From positions 455,050 to 519,049 of the forward strand of contig JAFEDK010000008.1 in NCBI GenBank assembly GCA_018241665.1: DNA of 64,000 nucleotides, given 5' to 3'. Shown one piece after another: positions 19,132 to 30,918 of the stretch. Source of the stretch: Pseudomonadota bacterium (GTDB lineage Bacteria; Pseudomonadota; Gammaproteobacteria; Burkholderiales; Rhodocyclaceae). Each line of letters starts with the position of its first letter. The stretch's first letter is position 1. Under the pieces are notes generated by a model. That model had not been told where the DNA came from. It did no database searches and saw only the letters and a program-made list of their open reading frames with translations. The position numbers and the translations under genes were made by a program.

Positions 19132-22100
19132 GCCTTCACCAGCTCGCCATTGAGGCCTTGCAGGGAATAAACCTCAAGCCCTGCCAGATGACGCATGCCC
19201 ATGCAGGCCGCCCGCGCACCTTCGATAGTCGTGTAAACGGTAACCTTCGCAGCCAGGGCACTGGTCCGAATGGAGCGGGAGTCGGTAACGGCCTGACGCT
19301 TCTCCTCGACCGTGTTAATGACGAGGCTGATCTCGTTGTTCTTGATCATATCCACAATGTGCGGACGCCCTTCGTTCACCTTATTGACCGCGGAAACGGT
19401 CAAACCTGCAGCGGAAATCGCCGCAGCAGTGCCGCGGGTAGCGACAACCGAGAACCCGAGGTCGATCAGCTCGCGCGCAACCTCAACCGCCTTCGGGCGG
19501 TCGGTGTGCTTGACGCTGATGAAGGCCTTGCCGGAAGTCGGCAGACGCACCCCGGCTCCAAGCTGGCTCTTCACGAAGGCTTCGGCAAACGTACGGCCGA
19601 CGCCCATGACCTCGCCAGTGGACTTCATCTCGGGCCCGAGGATGGTGTCGACACCCGGGAACTTGACGAAGGGGAATACGGCTTCCTTCACGGAGTAGTA
19701 CGGCGGCACGACTTCACCGACAACGCCCTGATCGTCGAGGCTGCGGCCGGCCATGCAGCGCGCAGCGATCTTCGCCAGCGGCAGGCCACAAGCCTTGGAG
19801 ACGAACGGAACGGTCCGGGATGCACGCGGATTCACCTCAAGCACATAGACCACCGCGTCATCACCCTCGCCCTGGATCGCGAACTGCACGTTCATCAGAC
19901 CACACACGTTCAGCGCCCGGGCCATCGCCTCGGTCTGGCGACGCAGTTCGTCCTGCAGCTTCTGCGACAGCGTGTAAGGCGGCAGGGAACAGGCGGAGTC
20001 ACCCGAGTGAACGCCGGCTTGCTCAATGTGCTCCATGATGCCGCCGATCATGACGCGCTTGCCGTCGGACAAGGCATCCACGTCCACTTCGGTCGCGTCG
20101 TTCAGGAAGCGGTCGAGCAGCACTGGGGAATCGTTGGAGACCTTGACGGCCTCACGCATGTAACGCTCGAGATCCTTCTGCTCATGGACGATTTCCATCG
20201 CCCGGCCACCCAGCACGTAGGACGGGCGCACCACCAGCGGGTAGCCGATCTCGGCTGCGAGGCGGACAGCGTCTTCCGGCGTACGGGCGGTGCGGTTGGG
20301 CGGCTGCTTCAGACCCAGTTCGAACAGCAGCTTCTGGAAGCGCTCACGGTCTTCGGCAGCGTCGATCATGTCCGGGCTGGTGCCGATGATGGGCACGCCG
20401 TTGGCTTCGAGCTCACGAGCACGCTTCAGCGGAGTCTGGCCGCCGAACTGAACGATCACGCCAACAGGCTTTTCGACGGCGACAATCTCGAGGATGTCCT
20501 CGAGGGTCAGCGGTTCGAAGTACAGGCGATCCGAGGTGTCGTAGTCGGTGGACACGGTTTCCGGGTTGCAGTTGACCATGATGGTCTCGTACCCGTCTTC
20601 GCGCATGGCCATCGCGGCATGCACACAGCAGTAGTCGAACTCGATGCCCTGGCCAATCCGGTTCGGGCCACCGCCCAACACCATGATCTTCTTGTTGCTG
20701 GTCGGCAGCGCCTCACACTCGTCCTCATAAGAGGAGTACAGATACGCGGTGGAAGTGGCGAATTCAGCAGCGCAGGTATCCACACGCTTGAAGACTGGGC
20801 GCACGCCGGCGGCGTGACGGTGCAGACGCACGGAGGTTTCGTCGGTGGCCAGCAGCTTGGCCAGGCGACGGTCGGCAAAGCCCTTGCGCTTCAGCTCGCG
20901 CAGCTCGGCCGCATTGATGCCCTTGAGGGAACGGCCCACCAGAGACTTCTCGGTCTTGATGATGTCTTCGATCTGGATCAGGAACCAGGGATCGATGCGG
21001 GTCAGCGCATGCACCTGCTCGAGGGTCATGCCTTCGCGGAAGGCCTGGCCCACGTACCAGATACGCTGGGAGCCCGGTTCGCTGAGTTCGCGCTCCAGAT
21101 CATCCTGATCGGCTTCGACCTCATCCAGGCCGTAGGCGCCGGTCTCGAGACCGCGCAGGGCCTTCTGGAAGGACTCCTGGAAAGTGCGGCCCATGGCCAT
21201 CACCTCGCCCACAGACTTCATCTGGGTGGTCAGGCGATCATTGGCCAGCGGAAACTTCTCGAAAGCAAAACGCGGGATCTTGGTGACCACGTAGTCGATG
21301 GACGGCTCGAAGGACGCCGGCGTCGCGCCACCGGTGATGTCGTTCTTCAGCTCGTCGAGGGTGAAGCCGACGGCGAGCTTGGCCGCCACCTTGGCGATCG
21401 GGAAACCAGTCGCCTTGGAAGCCAGCGCGGAGGAACGGGACACCCGCGGATTCATCTCGATGACGATCATCCGACCGTCCTTCGGGTTGATCGCGAACTG
21501 GACATTGGAACCACCAGTATCTACGCCGATCTCGCGCAGCACCGCGATTGAGGCGTTGCGCAGGATTTGGTATTCCTTGTCGGTCAGCGTCTGGGACGGC
21601 GCCACGGTGATGGAGTCACCGGTGTGCACGCCCATCGGGTCCAGGTTCTCGATGGAACAGACGATGATGCAATTGTCCGCGGTGTCACGGACCACTTCCA
21701 TCTCGTATTCCTTCCAACCGATCAGCGACTCTTCGATCAGCAGCTCATTGGTCGGCGATGCCTCCAGGCCACGCTTGCAGATTTCCGCAAACTCTTCCGG
21801 GTTGTAGGCGATGCCACCACCGGTGCCGCCCAGGGTGAAGGACGGGCGGATGATGACCGGGAAGCCGATTTCGGCCTGCACCTGCAGGGCCTCGTCCATG
21901 CTGTGGGCGACGCCGGACCGCGCAGAACCCAGACCAATCTTGGTCATGGCGTCCTTGAACTTCATGCGGTCCTCAGCCTTGTCGATGGCCTCTTCCTTGG
22001 CGCCGATCAGCTCCACACCGTACTTCTCGAGCACGCCGTTTCGTGCGAGGTCGAGGGCGCAGTTGAGCGCGGTCTGGCCACCCATCGTGGGCAGCACGGC

Positions 22101-22352
22101 ATCCGGGCGCTCCTTGTCGATGATGCGCTCGACGACCTGCCAGGTAATCGGCTCGATGTAGGTGACGTCAGCCGTTTCCGGATCAGTCATGATGGTGGCC
22201 GGATTGGAGTTAACCAACACAACCTTGTAACCCTCTTCGCGCAATGCCTTGCAGGCCTGCGCGCCGGAGTAGTCGAATTCACAGGCCTGGCCGATGATGA
22301 TCGGGCCGGCGCCGATGATGAGAATGGTCTTGATGTCTGTACGTTTGGGCAT
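19128..22352 (-). CDS. carB: Carbamoyl-phosphate synthase large subunit
   Basis: Makes carbamoyl phosphate from bicarbonate, ATP and ammonia supplied by CarA, feeding arginine and pyrimidine synthesis. The 1074-residue protein has two ATP-grasp halves (about 1-400 and 555-935), each opening with a nucleotide-binding start ([20 protein letters not shown] and [18 protein letters not shown]), an oligomerisation domain between them, and a C-terminal MGS-like allosteric domain from about 940. Full length is normal. It starts about 70 bases after carA; that gap holds no recognisable gene. Confidence 0.97.
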   Translation of the reverse strand: MPKRTDIKTILIIGAGPIIIGQACEFDYSGAQACKALREEGYKVVLVNSNPATIMTDPETADVTYIEPITWQVVERIIDKERPDAVLPTMGGQTALNCALDLARNGVLEKYGVELIGAKEEAIDKAEDRMKFKDAMTKIGLGSARSGVAHSMDEALQVQAEIGFPVIIRPSFTLGGTGGGIAYNPEEFAEICKRGLEASPTNELLIEESLIGWKEYEMEVVRDTADNCIIVCSIENLDPMGVHTGDSITVAPSQTLTDKEYQILRNASIAVLREIGVDTGGSNVQFAINPKDGRMIVIEMNPRVSRSSALASKATGFPIAKVAAKLAVGFTLDELKNDITGGATPASFEPSIDYVVTKIPRFAFEKFPLANDRLTTQMKSVGEVMAMGRTFQESFQKALRGLETGAYGLDEVEADQDDLERELSEPGSQRIWYVGQAFREGMTLEQVHALTRIDPWFLIQIEDIIKTEKSLVGRSLKGINAAELRELKRKGFADRRLAKLLATDETSVRLHRHAAGVRPVFKRVDTCAAEFATSTAYLYSSYEDECEALPTSNKKIMVLGGGPNRIGQGIEFDYCCVHAAMAMREDGYETIMVNCNPETVSTDYDTSDRLYFEPLTLEDILEIVAVEKPVGVIVQFGGQTPLKRARELEANGVPIIGTSPDMIDAAEDRERFQKLLFELGLKQPPNRTARTPEDAVRLAAEIGYPLVVRPSYVLGGRAMEIVHEQKDLERYMREAVKVSNDSPVLLDRFLNDATEVDVDALSDGKRVMIGGIMEHIEQAGVHSGDSACSLPPYTLSQKLQDELRRQTEAMARALNVCGLMNVQFAIQGEGDDAVVYVLEVNPRASRTVPFVSKACGLPLAKIAARCMAGRSLDDQGVVGEVVPPYYSVKEAVFPFVKFPGVDTILGPEMKSTGEVMGVGRTFAEAFVKSQLGAGVRLPTSGKAFISVKHTDRPKAVEVARELIDLGFSVVATRGTAAAISAAGLTVSAVNKVNEGRPHIVDMIKNNEISLVINTVEEKRQAVTDSRSIRTSALAAKVTVYTTIEGARAACMGMRHLAGLEVYSLQGLNGELVKA

Positions 22353-22423
22353 GGTTCTTCAGAGACTGGAAAGCGGTTGATCGAGAACTGGTGCGTCGCG
22401 GCGCACCACCGTGACGATCGGCT

Positions 22424-23566
22424 TCAGCTCCTCGCCTCCATCAGCGAGATGAATCGGTCAAACAGGTAGGCCACGTCGTGCGGACCGGGGCTCGCCTCCG
22501 GGTGCCCCTGGAAGGAGAAGGCGGGCACGTCAGTGCGCGCCAGACCTTGCAGGCTGCCATCGAACAGCGACACGTGGGTCACACGCACATTCGCAGGCAG
22601 GGTTGCTGCATCGGCCGCAAAACCATGGTTCTGACTGGTGATCAGCACTTGGCCGGAATCGAGATCCTTCACCGGATGGTTCGCGCCATGATGACCGAAC
22701 TTCATCTTCATGGTCTTGGCACCGGACGCCAGCGCAAGCAACTGGTGGCCCAGACAGATACCAAAGGTCGGAATACCCTTTGCCAGCACCTGCTGAATGG
22801 CCTCGATGGCGTAATCACAGGGCTCCGGATCCCCAGGTCCATTGGACAGGAAGACACCGTCGGGATTGAGGGCCAACACTTCCGCGGCGGGGGTCTGGGC
22901 CGGCACCACCGTCAGGCGACAGCCGCGCTCGGCGAGCATGCGCAGGATGTTGCGCTTGACGCCGTAGTCGTAGGCCACGACGTGGAAGCGCGGATTCTCC
23001 TGGGCCACATACCCGACATCCAGACGCCATTCGCCATCCGACCAGGGATAAGACTCGGTGGCAGACACGACCTTGGCGAGATCCATGCCGGCAAGCCCCG
23101 GGAAGGACCGGGCCTGCGCCAGCGCGGACTCCACGTTCAGTTCGGCAGCCGTTGCAGCCGTGACGATACAGCCACTCTGCGCGCCCTTTTCACGCAGGAT
23201 GCGCGTGAGCTTACGGGTGTCGATGCCGGCAATCGCGACGATGTTCTCGGCCTTGAGATAGGCATCCAGCGACTGCTCGCTACGCCAGTTCGACGCTACC
23301 AGGGGCAGATCGCGAATCACCAGGCCGGACGCAAAAACCTTGGAGGCTTCGCTGTCTTCCTGATTGATGCCGGTGTTCCCGATGTGGGGATAGGTGAGCG
23401 TGACGATCTGGCGACAGTAGCTCGGGTCGGTGAGGATTTCCTGATAGCCGGACATGGAAGTGTTGAACACCACCTCACCGACGGTTGCACCAATAGCCCC
23501 GATGCCTTTGCCGTAGAACACCGTCCCGTCGGCAAGAACAAGAATGGCGGGCGGGAAAGCTGACAC
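22424..23566 (-). CDS. carA: Carbamoyl-phosphate synthase small subunit
   Basis: Glutaminase subunit that supplies ammonia to CarB. The 380-residue protein has the class I amidotransferase triad: nucleophile Cys271 in FGICLGHQ, then His355 and Glu357 in [13 protein letters not shown]. The start is a GTG at 23566 with GAGGAG six bases upstream, which fixes it. A Rho-independent terminator lies 64-94 bases upstream; it could be the end of the preceding kinase gene or act as a leader attenuator. Confidence 0.96.
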   Translation of the reverse strand: MSAFPPAILVLADGTVFYGKGIGAIGATVGEVVFNTSMSGYQEILTDPSYCRQIVTLTYPHIGNTGINQEDSEASKVFASGLVIRDLPLVASNWRSEQSLDAYLKAENIVAIAGIDTRKLTRILREKGAQSGCIVTAATAAELNVESALAQARSFPGLAGMDLAKVVSATESYPWSDGEWRLDVGYVAQENPRFHVVAYDYGVKRNILRMLAERGCRLTVVPAQTPAAEVLALNPDGVFLSNGPGDPEPCDYAIEAIQQVLAKGIPTFGICLGHQLLALASGAKTMKMKFGHHGANHPVKDLDSGQVLITSQNHGFAADAATLPANVRVTHVSLFDGSLQGLARTDVPAFSFQGHPEASPGPHDVAYLFDRFISLMEARS

Positions 23567-23629
23567 GGCGAACTCCTCGAAATCAAATCTTGTGATTGAA
23601 CAACTTGCATGCGTAGCGGGCTACACATG

Positions 23630-23660
23630 AAAAACGGGATCGCCCTGAAGGCCATCCCGT
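23630..23660 (-). terminator. Rho-independent terminator between the hybrid kinase gene and carA
   Basis: On the minus strand ACGGGAT-GGCC and GGGC-ATCCCGT form a stem with one internal mismatch and a five-base loop, followed by TTTTTC. It lies about 70 bases beyond the kinase stop and 64 bases before the carA start. Confidence 0.8.
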
Positions 23661-23728
23661 AAGAAACTTTCTAATTATAGCCTGAGGCCGCTGCGTCCGG
23701 CAAACCCGACTGTAGGAATACTGACAAA

Positions 23729-26311
23729 CTATGCTGCTTTTCGCGCCTTGCGCAACACACCCGCAAGCGCGCCAAGCGCATTTAGCAATTCGGGCAACTC
23801 CCGGTGCGCGGCAGGGCCATCCTGGTTCTTGCCAGCCAGCTCCAGACGCTGCGCCACAGTCACGACAGCATCTGCATGAAACACCCCTGCAGCCCCCTTG
23901 ATCGAGTGCGCCAGGTTACGAATGCTTGCAAAATCATCGTTACGCTGCGCCTGCTCCAGCGCCTTGCGGTTGCGCTCCAGGTCATTGAAGAACAACGCGA
24001 TCAACTGCTGAAGTGCAGACTCGTCACCATCGAGGAGTTCCAGAGTCGCAGCAAGGCTGGCAACCTCGCCATCGGCGCCAAGATCAATGCAGGAGCCGCC
24101 CTCCTCGCCACCTTGATCCCCGCCCTCGCCACTCCCCATGACGCGCTCGATCGCCGCAAACAGCTCAGCGGGCTTGATGGGCTTCGCAATATAGTCATCC
24201 ATACCCGCCATAAGACAGCGGTCACGATCCCCCTGCATCGCATGCGCCGTCATGGCAACGATCGGCGTAAACCGCCACTGCCCCCCAGCCGCCCAACTGC
24301 GTCGGGCCTCCCGCGCCCGGATAGCTTGGGTCGCCTCGAAACCACCCATCACCGGCATCTGGACATCCATCAGAATCAGATCGAAATGCCCCTTGTCGAA
24401 GCACTCGACAGCCTCCATGCCATTCGACGCCAGCGTGATCGAGTAGCCAGCTTTCTCCAACATCTTGACGGCCACGGTCTGGTTCACCGGATTATCTTCC
24501 ACCAACAGGATGTCGTACGCCCGCCCTGGGCGAGCCAAAGAAAGAGGAGCAGCCGGCTCGTACGCCAGGAAACGCGTCTCCGCAGCCACCCCGCCTTGCA
24601 ACGACAAACGCAGCGCATCCACCAGATCGAACTCCGAAAACGGCTTGATCAGGCGAGCCCCAAGCTTGAAGTGCTCACACTTTACCGAGTCGCCCCGTTG
24701 CGTATTGGCGTCCAGCATCATGATCAGCCGATCCAGACGAGGCCAGCCTTTGATCAGCCTCTCAGCCAGGGCGTAGCCTCCAGGCGCAGGCATCGCCGCA
24801 TCCATCAACAACCAGTCATACGGCACACCGCCATTCTGAGCAGCCTGCAACTGGACAAGTAACTCGTCACCGCCGGCCACATCCCTGACTTCCAGCCCCA
24901 GGGAACGCAACTGCGCACCGACACAACGGCGCAGCGCCTCATTGCCTGCCGCCAGCAGGACACGGCGACCACCAAAAGACTGACGCTCCACGACCTCCGG
25001 CGAAGCCACATCGACATGAACCGAAAAACTGAAGGTACTACCCGCGCCGATCTCACTCGACACTGAAATCGAACCACCCATCAACTCGACGATGCGCTTG
25101 CAGATCGCCAGCCCCAGGCCGGTTCCGCCGTATTTGCGGGTCGTGGATTCGTCAGCCTGGGAAAACACCCCGAAAATCGTGGCGTACTTGTCTTCGGCGA
25201 TCCCGACCCCGGAGTCCCGCACATCAACATCGAGGATCGCCCCCCCCCCGTCGAGCAGGCGGGCACGCACCACGACCTCGACCTCCCCCCTGTCCGTAAA
25301 TTTGATCGCGTTGCCGACGAGATTGGTCAGCACCTGACGCAGGCGGGTAGGATCACCAATCAAGGCGGCCGGCACCTCCGGACTCACGTAGTAGAAGCAC
25401 TCAACCCCCTTTTGATACGCCCGCAGGGCGAGGGACTTCATGGTGTCGCTCAGCAGGGCACGCAGCGAAAACTCGACCTGCTCGAGATTCAGCCGCCCCG
25501 CCTCGATCTTGGAAAAGTCGAGTACATCATTGATGATGCGCAACAGGGAATCCGCAGAACTCTTGACGGTATTCAGGTATTCCCGCTGATCATCATCAAG
25601 CCGAGTGTCGAGCGCCAGCTCCGTCATGCCGATGATGCCGTTCATCGGAGTGCGGATTTCATGGCTCATGTTGGCCAGAAAATCGCTCTTGGCCCGATTG
25701 GCTGCCTCAGCCTGTTCCTTGGCATGCAAAAGCTCGAGCTCGGCACTCTTGGCGCGGGTGATATCCCGGTAGATGCCCATCATGCGGGTCCAGCGCCCAT
25801 TACTACCACGCGCACTGGCCCGCCCCTTGACGAGAATCCAGCGCCACTTGGAGGTCTTATCGAGAATGCGGAACTGTGCCTCGAAGCAATCCAGCTCCCC
25901 GCGCAGATGAGCAACCACCTGATGGTGCAACAACTCGCGATCATCCGCATGCAGGAGCGGCATCCACGAGGAAAACTCACTTGACAACTCGGCCGGGTCA
26001 TAACCGAGCATGACCTGCCAATGCGCATCCATGACTACCGTTGCGCTGGCGAGATCCCAGTCCCACAACCCGGCTTCTGTATTCTGCAGCGCGAGACTCA
26101 AACGCTCGCGCAGATCCAGCAGCTCACGCGCCGCCTCATCCTGGGATTGCAGCAGCTGCCTCAGCAGCCGGAAAATCACCTCCGGCGATGCCCCCTGGAC
26201 ATCGTCGACCACCCCAAACCTTCCCGCAGCAACCCCGTCAACCACAAAAGCCCTCAATGCCCGCCCAAGCTCGGCATCAGAAAAACTCGAAGCGATCGCG
26301 GAAACGGTCAA
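23729..26311 (-). CDS. Soluble hybrid sensor histidine kinase (PAS-HisKA-HATPase-REC-REC-Hpt)
   Basis: An 860-residue multidomain phosphorelay kinase with no membrane helix. The order is a helical N-terminus (1-70), a PAS/PAC sensor domain (about 71-190), HisKA with the phospho-accepting His217 in [10 protein letters not shown], an ATPase domain with GNAIKF, DSGVGI and GGTGLGLAI (about 320-435), receiver 1 (448-570), receiver 2 (600-725, phosphorylatable Asp649) and a C-terminal Hpt domain with His802 in AHSIKGAAG. Receiver 1 keeps Asp504 and Lys556 but lacks the acidic pair after strand 1, so it may be a pseudo-receiver. The start is TTG at 26311, backed by GAGGT upstream. No output regulator is nearby; input signal and target are unknown. 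Confidence 0.93.
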   Translation of the reverse strand: MTVSAIASSFSDAELGRALRAFVVDGVAAGRFGVVDDVQGASPEVIFRLLRQLLQSQDEAARELLDLRERLSLALQNTEAGLWDWDLASATVVMDAHWQVMLGYDPAELSSEFSSWMPLLHADDRELLHHQVVAHLRGELDCFEAQFRILDKTSKWRWILVKGRASARGSNGRWTRMMGIYRDITRAKSAELELLHAKEQAEAANRAKSDFLANMSHEIRTPMNGIIGMTELALDTRLDDDQREYLNTVKSSADSLLRIINDVLDFSKIEAGRLNLEQVEFSLRALLSDTMKSLALRAYQKGVECFYYVSPEVPAALIGDPTRLRQVLTNLVGNAIKFTDRGEVEVVVRARLLDGGGAILDVDVRDSGVGIAEDKYATIFGVFSQADESTTRKYGGTGLGLAICKRIVELMGGSISVSSEIGAGSTFSFSVHVDVASPEVVERQSFGGRRVLLAAGNEALRRCVGAQLRSLGLEVRDVAGGDELLVQLQAAQNGGVPYDWLLMDAAMPAPGGYALAERLIKGWPRLDRLIMMLDANTQRGDSVKCEHFKLGARLIKPFSEFDLVDALRLSLQGGVAAETRFLAYEPAAPLSLARPGRAYDILLVEDNPVNQTVAVKMLEKAGYSITLASNGMEAVECFDKGHFDLILMDVQMPVMGGFEATQAIRAREARRSWAAGGQWRFTPIVAMTAHAMQGDRDRCLMAGMDDYIAKPIKPAELFAAIERVMGSGEGGDQGGEEGGSCIDLGADGEVASLAATLELLDGDESALQQLIALFFNDLERNRKALEQAQRNDDFASIRNLAHSIKGAAGVFHADAVVTVAQRLELAGKNQDGPAAHRELPELLNALGALAGVLRKARKAA

Positions 26312-26423
26312 GATGACGACCTCACGAAAACGAACGGAAGTGAGGGCACCCCCGCCCGAGCCAGGCTACCGGAAGGATCGGCAGGGCACCCCGCGACCTG
26401 GACCTAGGCCGCGCTGGGTCAGC

Positions 26424-27257
<834 letters not shown>

Positions 27258-27274
27258 TTAGAGACCTGCCCCGC

Positions 27275-27622
27275 TCAGGGCTGCGAAGGTGCCTCGCCCG
27301 CGCGGACATCCCCCTCCAGGCGCGCCAACTTGCCGTCTTCAAAAATCACGGTCAAACGACGCTCCTGGAGCCCCCCCTTGCCCGGCTGAAAACGGTAGAT
27401 GTAATCCCAACGGTCCGCATGAAAGACATCGGTCACCAGCGGCGTTCCCAGAACGAAACGCACCTGATCCCGCGTCATGCCGGACTTGAGCTGCGACACC
27501 ATTTCCTGGGTCACGAAATTGCCCTGCCGGACGTCGATCCTGTAGGGTTTGAAGAAGTTGCCGACAGCGGTGCAACCAGGCAGAACAGCAACCAGCAGGA
27601 CAGAGAAGAACAGTTTGCGCAT
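27275..27622 (-). CDS. bamE: Outer-membrane assembly lipoprotein BamE
   Basis: Small lipoprotein of the BAM complex that inserts beta-barrel proteins into the outer membrane. The 115-residue product begins [17 protein letters not shown], a lipoprotein signal with the acceptor cysteine at residue 17. It contains the SmpA/OmlA-type motif [19 protein letters not shown] and [10 protein letters not shown] use the ATG at 27622; the open frame to 27673 would put extra residues before the signal peptide. It is divergent from fur, a common betaproteobacterial pairing. Confidence 0.95.
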   Translation of the reverse strand: MRKLFFSVLLVAVLPGCTAVGNFFKPYRIDVRQGNFVTQEMVSQLKSGMTRDQVRFVLGTPLVTDVFHADRWDYIYRFQPGKGGLQERRLTVIFEDGKLARLEGDVRAGEAPSQP

Positions 27623-27745
27623 GGCGTTTCGGGAAGGGCGGAACGGACAGCGGCTGGACGGCCGCATTCTCAAGGTTGGTCTGAAACTATATCATACGGG
27701 GCTGGCCGGACTTTCGGCCGGCGCATCCAAGTTTTCGGGGCTCCC

Positions 27746-28198
27746 ATGTCCAGCAATTCGCAGAACCTCAAAAGTATCGGCCTCAAGGCCACCTTCCCGC
27801 GACTCAAGATCCTCGACCTGTTCCAGAAGGTGGAGAATCGGCATCTGACGGCGGAAGACGTCTATCGACTGCTGATCGCCGAAGACATGGACATCGGGCT
27901 GGCCACCGTGTATCGCGTGCTCACCCAGTTCGAACAGGCCGGCCTCCTCGAACGCCATTACTTCGAGTCTGGCAAGGCGGTGTTCGAACTCAACGAGGGG
28001 CATCACCATGACCACCTCGTGTGTCTGCAATGTGGCAAGGTCGAAGAGTTCTTCGATCCGGCCATCGAGGAAAGACAAAACCGGATCGCTGAGGAGCGCG
28101 GCTTCGTCGTTCGCGAACACGCGCTCTATCTGTACGCGGACTGCAAGAAAGATCCCTGCCCCAACCGTCCTGGCAGCGGACCCGTTTCCAGCACCTGA
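27746..28198 (+). CDS. fur: Ferric uptake regulator Fur
   Basis: Iron-responsive DNA-binding repressor. The 150-residue protein has the winged-helix part with [20 protein letters not shown] and [16 protein letters not shown], then the metal-binding [17 protein letters not shown]. The family's second cysteine pair is reduced here to a single Cys near the C-terminus ([10 protein letters not shown]). The ATG at 27746 matches homologs; the longer open frame begins inside the bamE region. It is convergent with recN, whose stop is 12 bases away, with no terminator between them. Confidence 0.95.
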   Translation: MSSNSQNLKSIGLKATFPRLKILDLFQKVENRHLTAEDVYRLLIAEDMDIGLATVYRVLTQFEQAGLLERHYFESGKAVFELNEGHHHDHLVCLQCGKVEEFFDPAIEERQNRIAEERGFVVREHALYLYADCKKDPCPNRPGSGPVSST

Positions 28199-28210
28199 GC
28201 ACCAATTGCC

Positions 28211-29878
28211 TCAACCGGCGCGCTGCAGGCCCAGCATCTCCGCCGCATGATCGCGGGTGGTATCCGTAATGTGGACACCACCCAGCATGCGAGCGATTTC
28301 CTCGATACGCTCGCCAGGGCTCAAGCACCTGACACGGGAGAGCGTCTGGCCGTCACGCGTATCCTTCGAGATGGTCCATTGCCAATCAGCCTGGGCCGCC
28401 ACCTGAGGCAGGTGGGTGACGCACATCACCTGGCGATCGCTACCCAGCTGCTTGAGCAAACGCCCGACGATCTCGGCCACCCGCCCCCCGATGCCGACAT
28501 CGACCTCATCGAAAATCAGCGTCGGGGTGGCTGCGCTCCGACTCGCAATGACCTGGATCGCGAGGCCGATCCGCGACAACTCGCCGCCTGACGCGACCTT
28601 GGCGAGGGGCCGGAGCGGCTGGCTGGCATTCGCCGTCACCAGGAACTCCACCGTCTCCAAGCCACTGGCACAGCCTTCCTCCACCGACCTGACGGCAATT
28701 TCGAAACGCGCGCCGGCCATCGCGAGCGACTGCATCGCATCGGTCACCGCCGCCGACAGCGCCTCTGCCACACTTCGGCGCGCAGCGGACAAGACTCCAG
28801 CCGCGGCCATGAAATGCGCCTTGGCCACGGACTCCTCCCGCGCCAGCGCTTCTGGATCGGCCTGCCGCGTCAAACGCTCCAGGCGCAGCACGCTGTCGGC
28901 CATGAGATCGGGGAGCGCCTCGGGTGTCACCTTGTGCTTGCGGGCCATGCCGGTCACAGCCTGAATGCGCTGATCGATCTCAGCCAAGCGCTCGGGATCC
29001 ACATCGAGTCTGTCCCGATAACGGCGCATGGCATGCAGCGCCTCATCAAGCTGAATGCTCGCTCCGCCGAGCAATTCCTGTACATCTGCAAGCTGCCCAT
29101 CGTGCTCAGCCATGTCGGCGACTCGCGCAAGCAGGCGATCGAGCTGCGACACCACCGCATATTCACTGTCCGCCAGCCCTTCCAGCACTTCGGCACTGCC
29201 AGCAATCAAACCGGCAGCGTGAGCCAGACGGGTCTGTTCCTGATTGAGCGTCGCCCACTCCTGCGGGTCGAAGGCCAGCTCACGCAATTCATTGACCTGC
29301 CAGGCCAACAGTTCGCGCTCCCTTTCCGTGGAGAGGGCTCCATGCTCGGCAGCCTCCCGCGCCCTCCGCAAAGCAGACCAGGCGCGATACGACTCAGCCA
29401 CGTCCTCCACCTGGGCAGACAGACCACCATGCGCATCAACCAGCTCCAGCTGCGCATCCGCACGCAACAGCGCATGATGGGCGTGCTGGCCGTGTATGTC
29501 CGCCAACCACTCACCGGCGGCCCGCATCTGAGCCAACACCACCGGAACACCATTGAGCCAGGTCTTGGAGCGCCCCCCGCTGTCGATGACCCGGCGCATC
29601 AGCACCGAGCCCTCACCGGAGTCCAGCTCCTGCTCGATCAACCAGTCCCTCAATGCCCCGCCGTCCGGAAGATCGAACTCGGCGAGGATTTCAGCCTTCG
29701 CTTGCCCGGTCCGTACGACACCGCTCTCGGCCTTTCCGCCCAACACCAGCCCCAGGGCATCCAGCAGGATCGACTTGCCCGCCCCGGTCTCCCCGGTCAA
29801 CGCACCGAAACCAGCCTCGAAGTCGAGCTCGAGCTGATCGACAATCACAAAGTCGCGAATGGAAAGATGACGCAGCAT
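28211..29878 (-). CDS. recN: DNA repair protein RecN
   Basis: SMC-like ATPase that acts in double-strand break repair. The 555-residue protein begins MLRHLSIRDFVIVDQLELDF, with Walker A GETGAGKSI near residue 30, a long coiled-coil middle (about 150-370) and a C-terminal ABC-type half with KVASGGELSRIGLAIQV and Walker B TLIFDEVDVGIGG. Length is normal. It follows nadK by 24 bases, forming the usual nadK-recN pair. I did not identify a LexA box with confidence. Confidence 0.96.
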   Translation of the reverse strand: MLRHLSIRDFVIVDQLELDFEAGFGALTGETGAGKSILLDALGLVLGGKAESGVVRTGQAKAEILAEFDLPDGGALRDWLIEQELDSGEGSVLMRRVIDSGGRSKTWLNGVPVVLAQMRAAGEWLADIHGQHAHHALLRADAQLELVDAHGGLSAQVEDVAESYRAWSALRRAREAAEHGALSTERERELLAWQVNELRELAFDPQEWATLNQEQTRLAHAAGLIAGSAEVLEGLADSEYAVVSQLDRLLARVADMAEHDGQLADVQELLGGASIQLDEALHAMRRYRDRLDVDPERLAEIDQRIQAVTGMARKHKVTPEALPDLMADSVLRLERLTRQADPEALAREESVAKAHFMAAAGVLSAARRSVAEALSAAVTDAMQSLAMAGARFEIAVRSVEEGCASGLETVEFLVTANASQPLRPLAKVASGGELSRIGLAIQVIASRSAATPTLIFDEVDVGIGGRVAEIVGRLLKQLGSDRQVMCVTHLPQVAAQADWQWTISKDTRDGQTLSRVRCLSPGERIEEIARMLGGVHITDTTRDHAAEMLGLQRAG

Positions 29879-29902
29879 GAGAACAGAGGGAAATTGAGCG
29901 GG

Positions 29903-30787
29903 TCAGCCGTGGCGGGGCGTGGAGCTCCAGTGCAGCTTTTCACGCAGCATCGCAAAATAGCTGTAACCCACAGGATGCAACAGGCGAACGCGGTGGGGAG
30001 AGCGAGTGATCTGCAGCGTGTCGCCCGCCCGCGTGTCGTAGCGCGTCTGCCCGTCGAAATGAACACGGGAATCGTGCGGCGGCAACAACACGATTTCGAT
30101 GCGACAGCGGTCCGGCAACGTGATCGGACGCGCGGTCAGCGCATGGGGGCACATCGGCACCAGCGCAATGCCATCCACGCTCGGGTGGAGGATCGGGCCG
30201 TTGGCCGACAGGGCGTAGGCAGTCGAGCCGGTCGGTGTCGAGATGATCATGCCGTCGGAACGCTGGGTGTAGACGAACTCTCCGTCGATACGCAGATCGA
30301 ACTCGATCATGCGACCAAGATCGCCCTTGTTCACCACCACGTCATTGAGTGCCAGCGTATGAAAAACGCGCTTTCCGTTTCGGAGCACCTCGGCGTCGAG
30401 CAACACCCGGCTTTCCTCCGAATACCGGCCCTCGAGCACTTCGCTGATCTTTTCGAGCGCCACCTCGCGGGAGATGTCGGTCAGGAAGCCGAGTCGCCCC
30501 TGATTGACCCCGACCAGCGGCACCTCATACTCGGCCAGCCGGCATGCACTATTGAGAAGCGTGCCGTCCCCCCCAAGTACAATCGCAAGATCGGCCTGGA
30601 CACCGATTTCCTCATAGCTGGCAACCGAGAACCCCGATGTCAGCCCAGTGGAACTCGCCGTCCCCTGTTCGATCAGCACCTGGAGCCCCAGGCCTCGCAA
30701 ATGATTGGCCAGCCGAAGCACTGCTTCAGCCACCTCGGGGGTCTGATACTTGCCGATCAGCGCAATCGTCTTGAACTCACAGGTCAT
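29903..30787 (-). CDS. nadK: NAD kinase
   Basis: Phosphorylates NAD to NADP. The 294-residue protein has the diagnostic LGGDGTLL motif, the LNDVVV segment and the conserved STPTGSTAYALSANGPI that holds the active site. The ATG at 30787 (MTCEFKTIAL) is preferred to in-frame codons upstream. It is divergent from hrcA and cotranscribed with recN, a conserved proteobacterial arrangement. Confidence 0.96.
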   Translation of the reverse strand: MTCEFKTIALIGKYQTPEVAEAVLRLANHLRGLGLQVLIEQGTASSTGLTSGFSVASYEEIGVQADLAIVLGGDGTLLNSACRLAEYEVPLVGVNQGRLGFLTDISREVALEKISEVLEGRYSEESRVLLDAEVLRNGKRVFHTLALNDVVVNKGDLGRMIEFDLRIDGEFVYTQRSDGMIISTPTGSTAYALSANGPILHPSVDGIALVPMCPHALTARPITLPDRCRIEIVLLPPHDSRVHFDGQTRYDTRAGDTLQITRSPHRVRLLHPVGYSYFAMLREKLHWSSTPRHG

Positions 30788-30918
30788 GGACCGATTAAAC
30801 CACATTATTCGCGAACGACGCAGGCGGCCAAGACAAAACAGAACCAACCGGCACCATTCATGCTTCTCATGAGCGCGTCCCTTCCTTAGAATCCCTGCGT
30901 CTCTCCGAGTCTTCGACC

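Noticed and set aside
19158-21551. 797-codon frame opposite carB
   Set aside because: Antisense shadow of carB; no conserved residues and no ribosome-binding site.
28814-30889. 691-codon plus-strand frame across recN and nadK
   Set aside because: It runs through two well-defined minus-strand genes and their gap, with no start signal or recognisable domain.
30848-30918. CIRCE operator upstream of hrcA
   Set aside because: I looked for TTAGCACTC-N9-GAGTGCTAA or a close variant here and before grpE and dnaK and found none.
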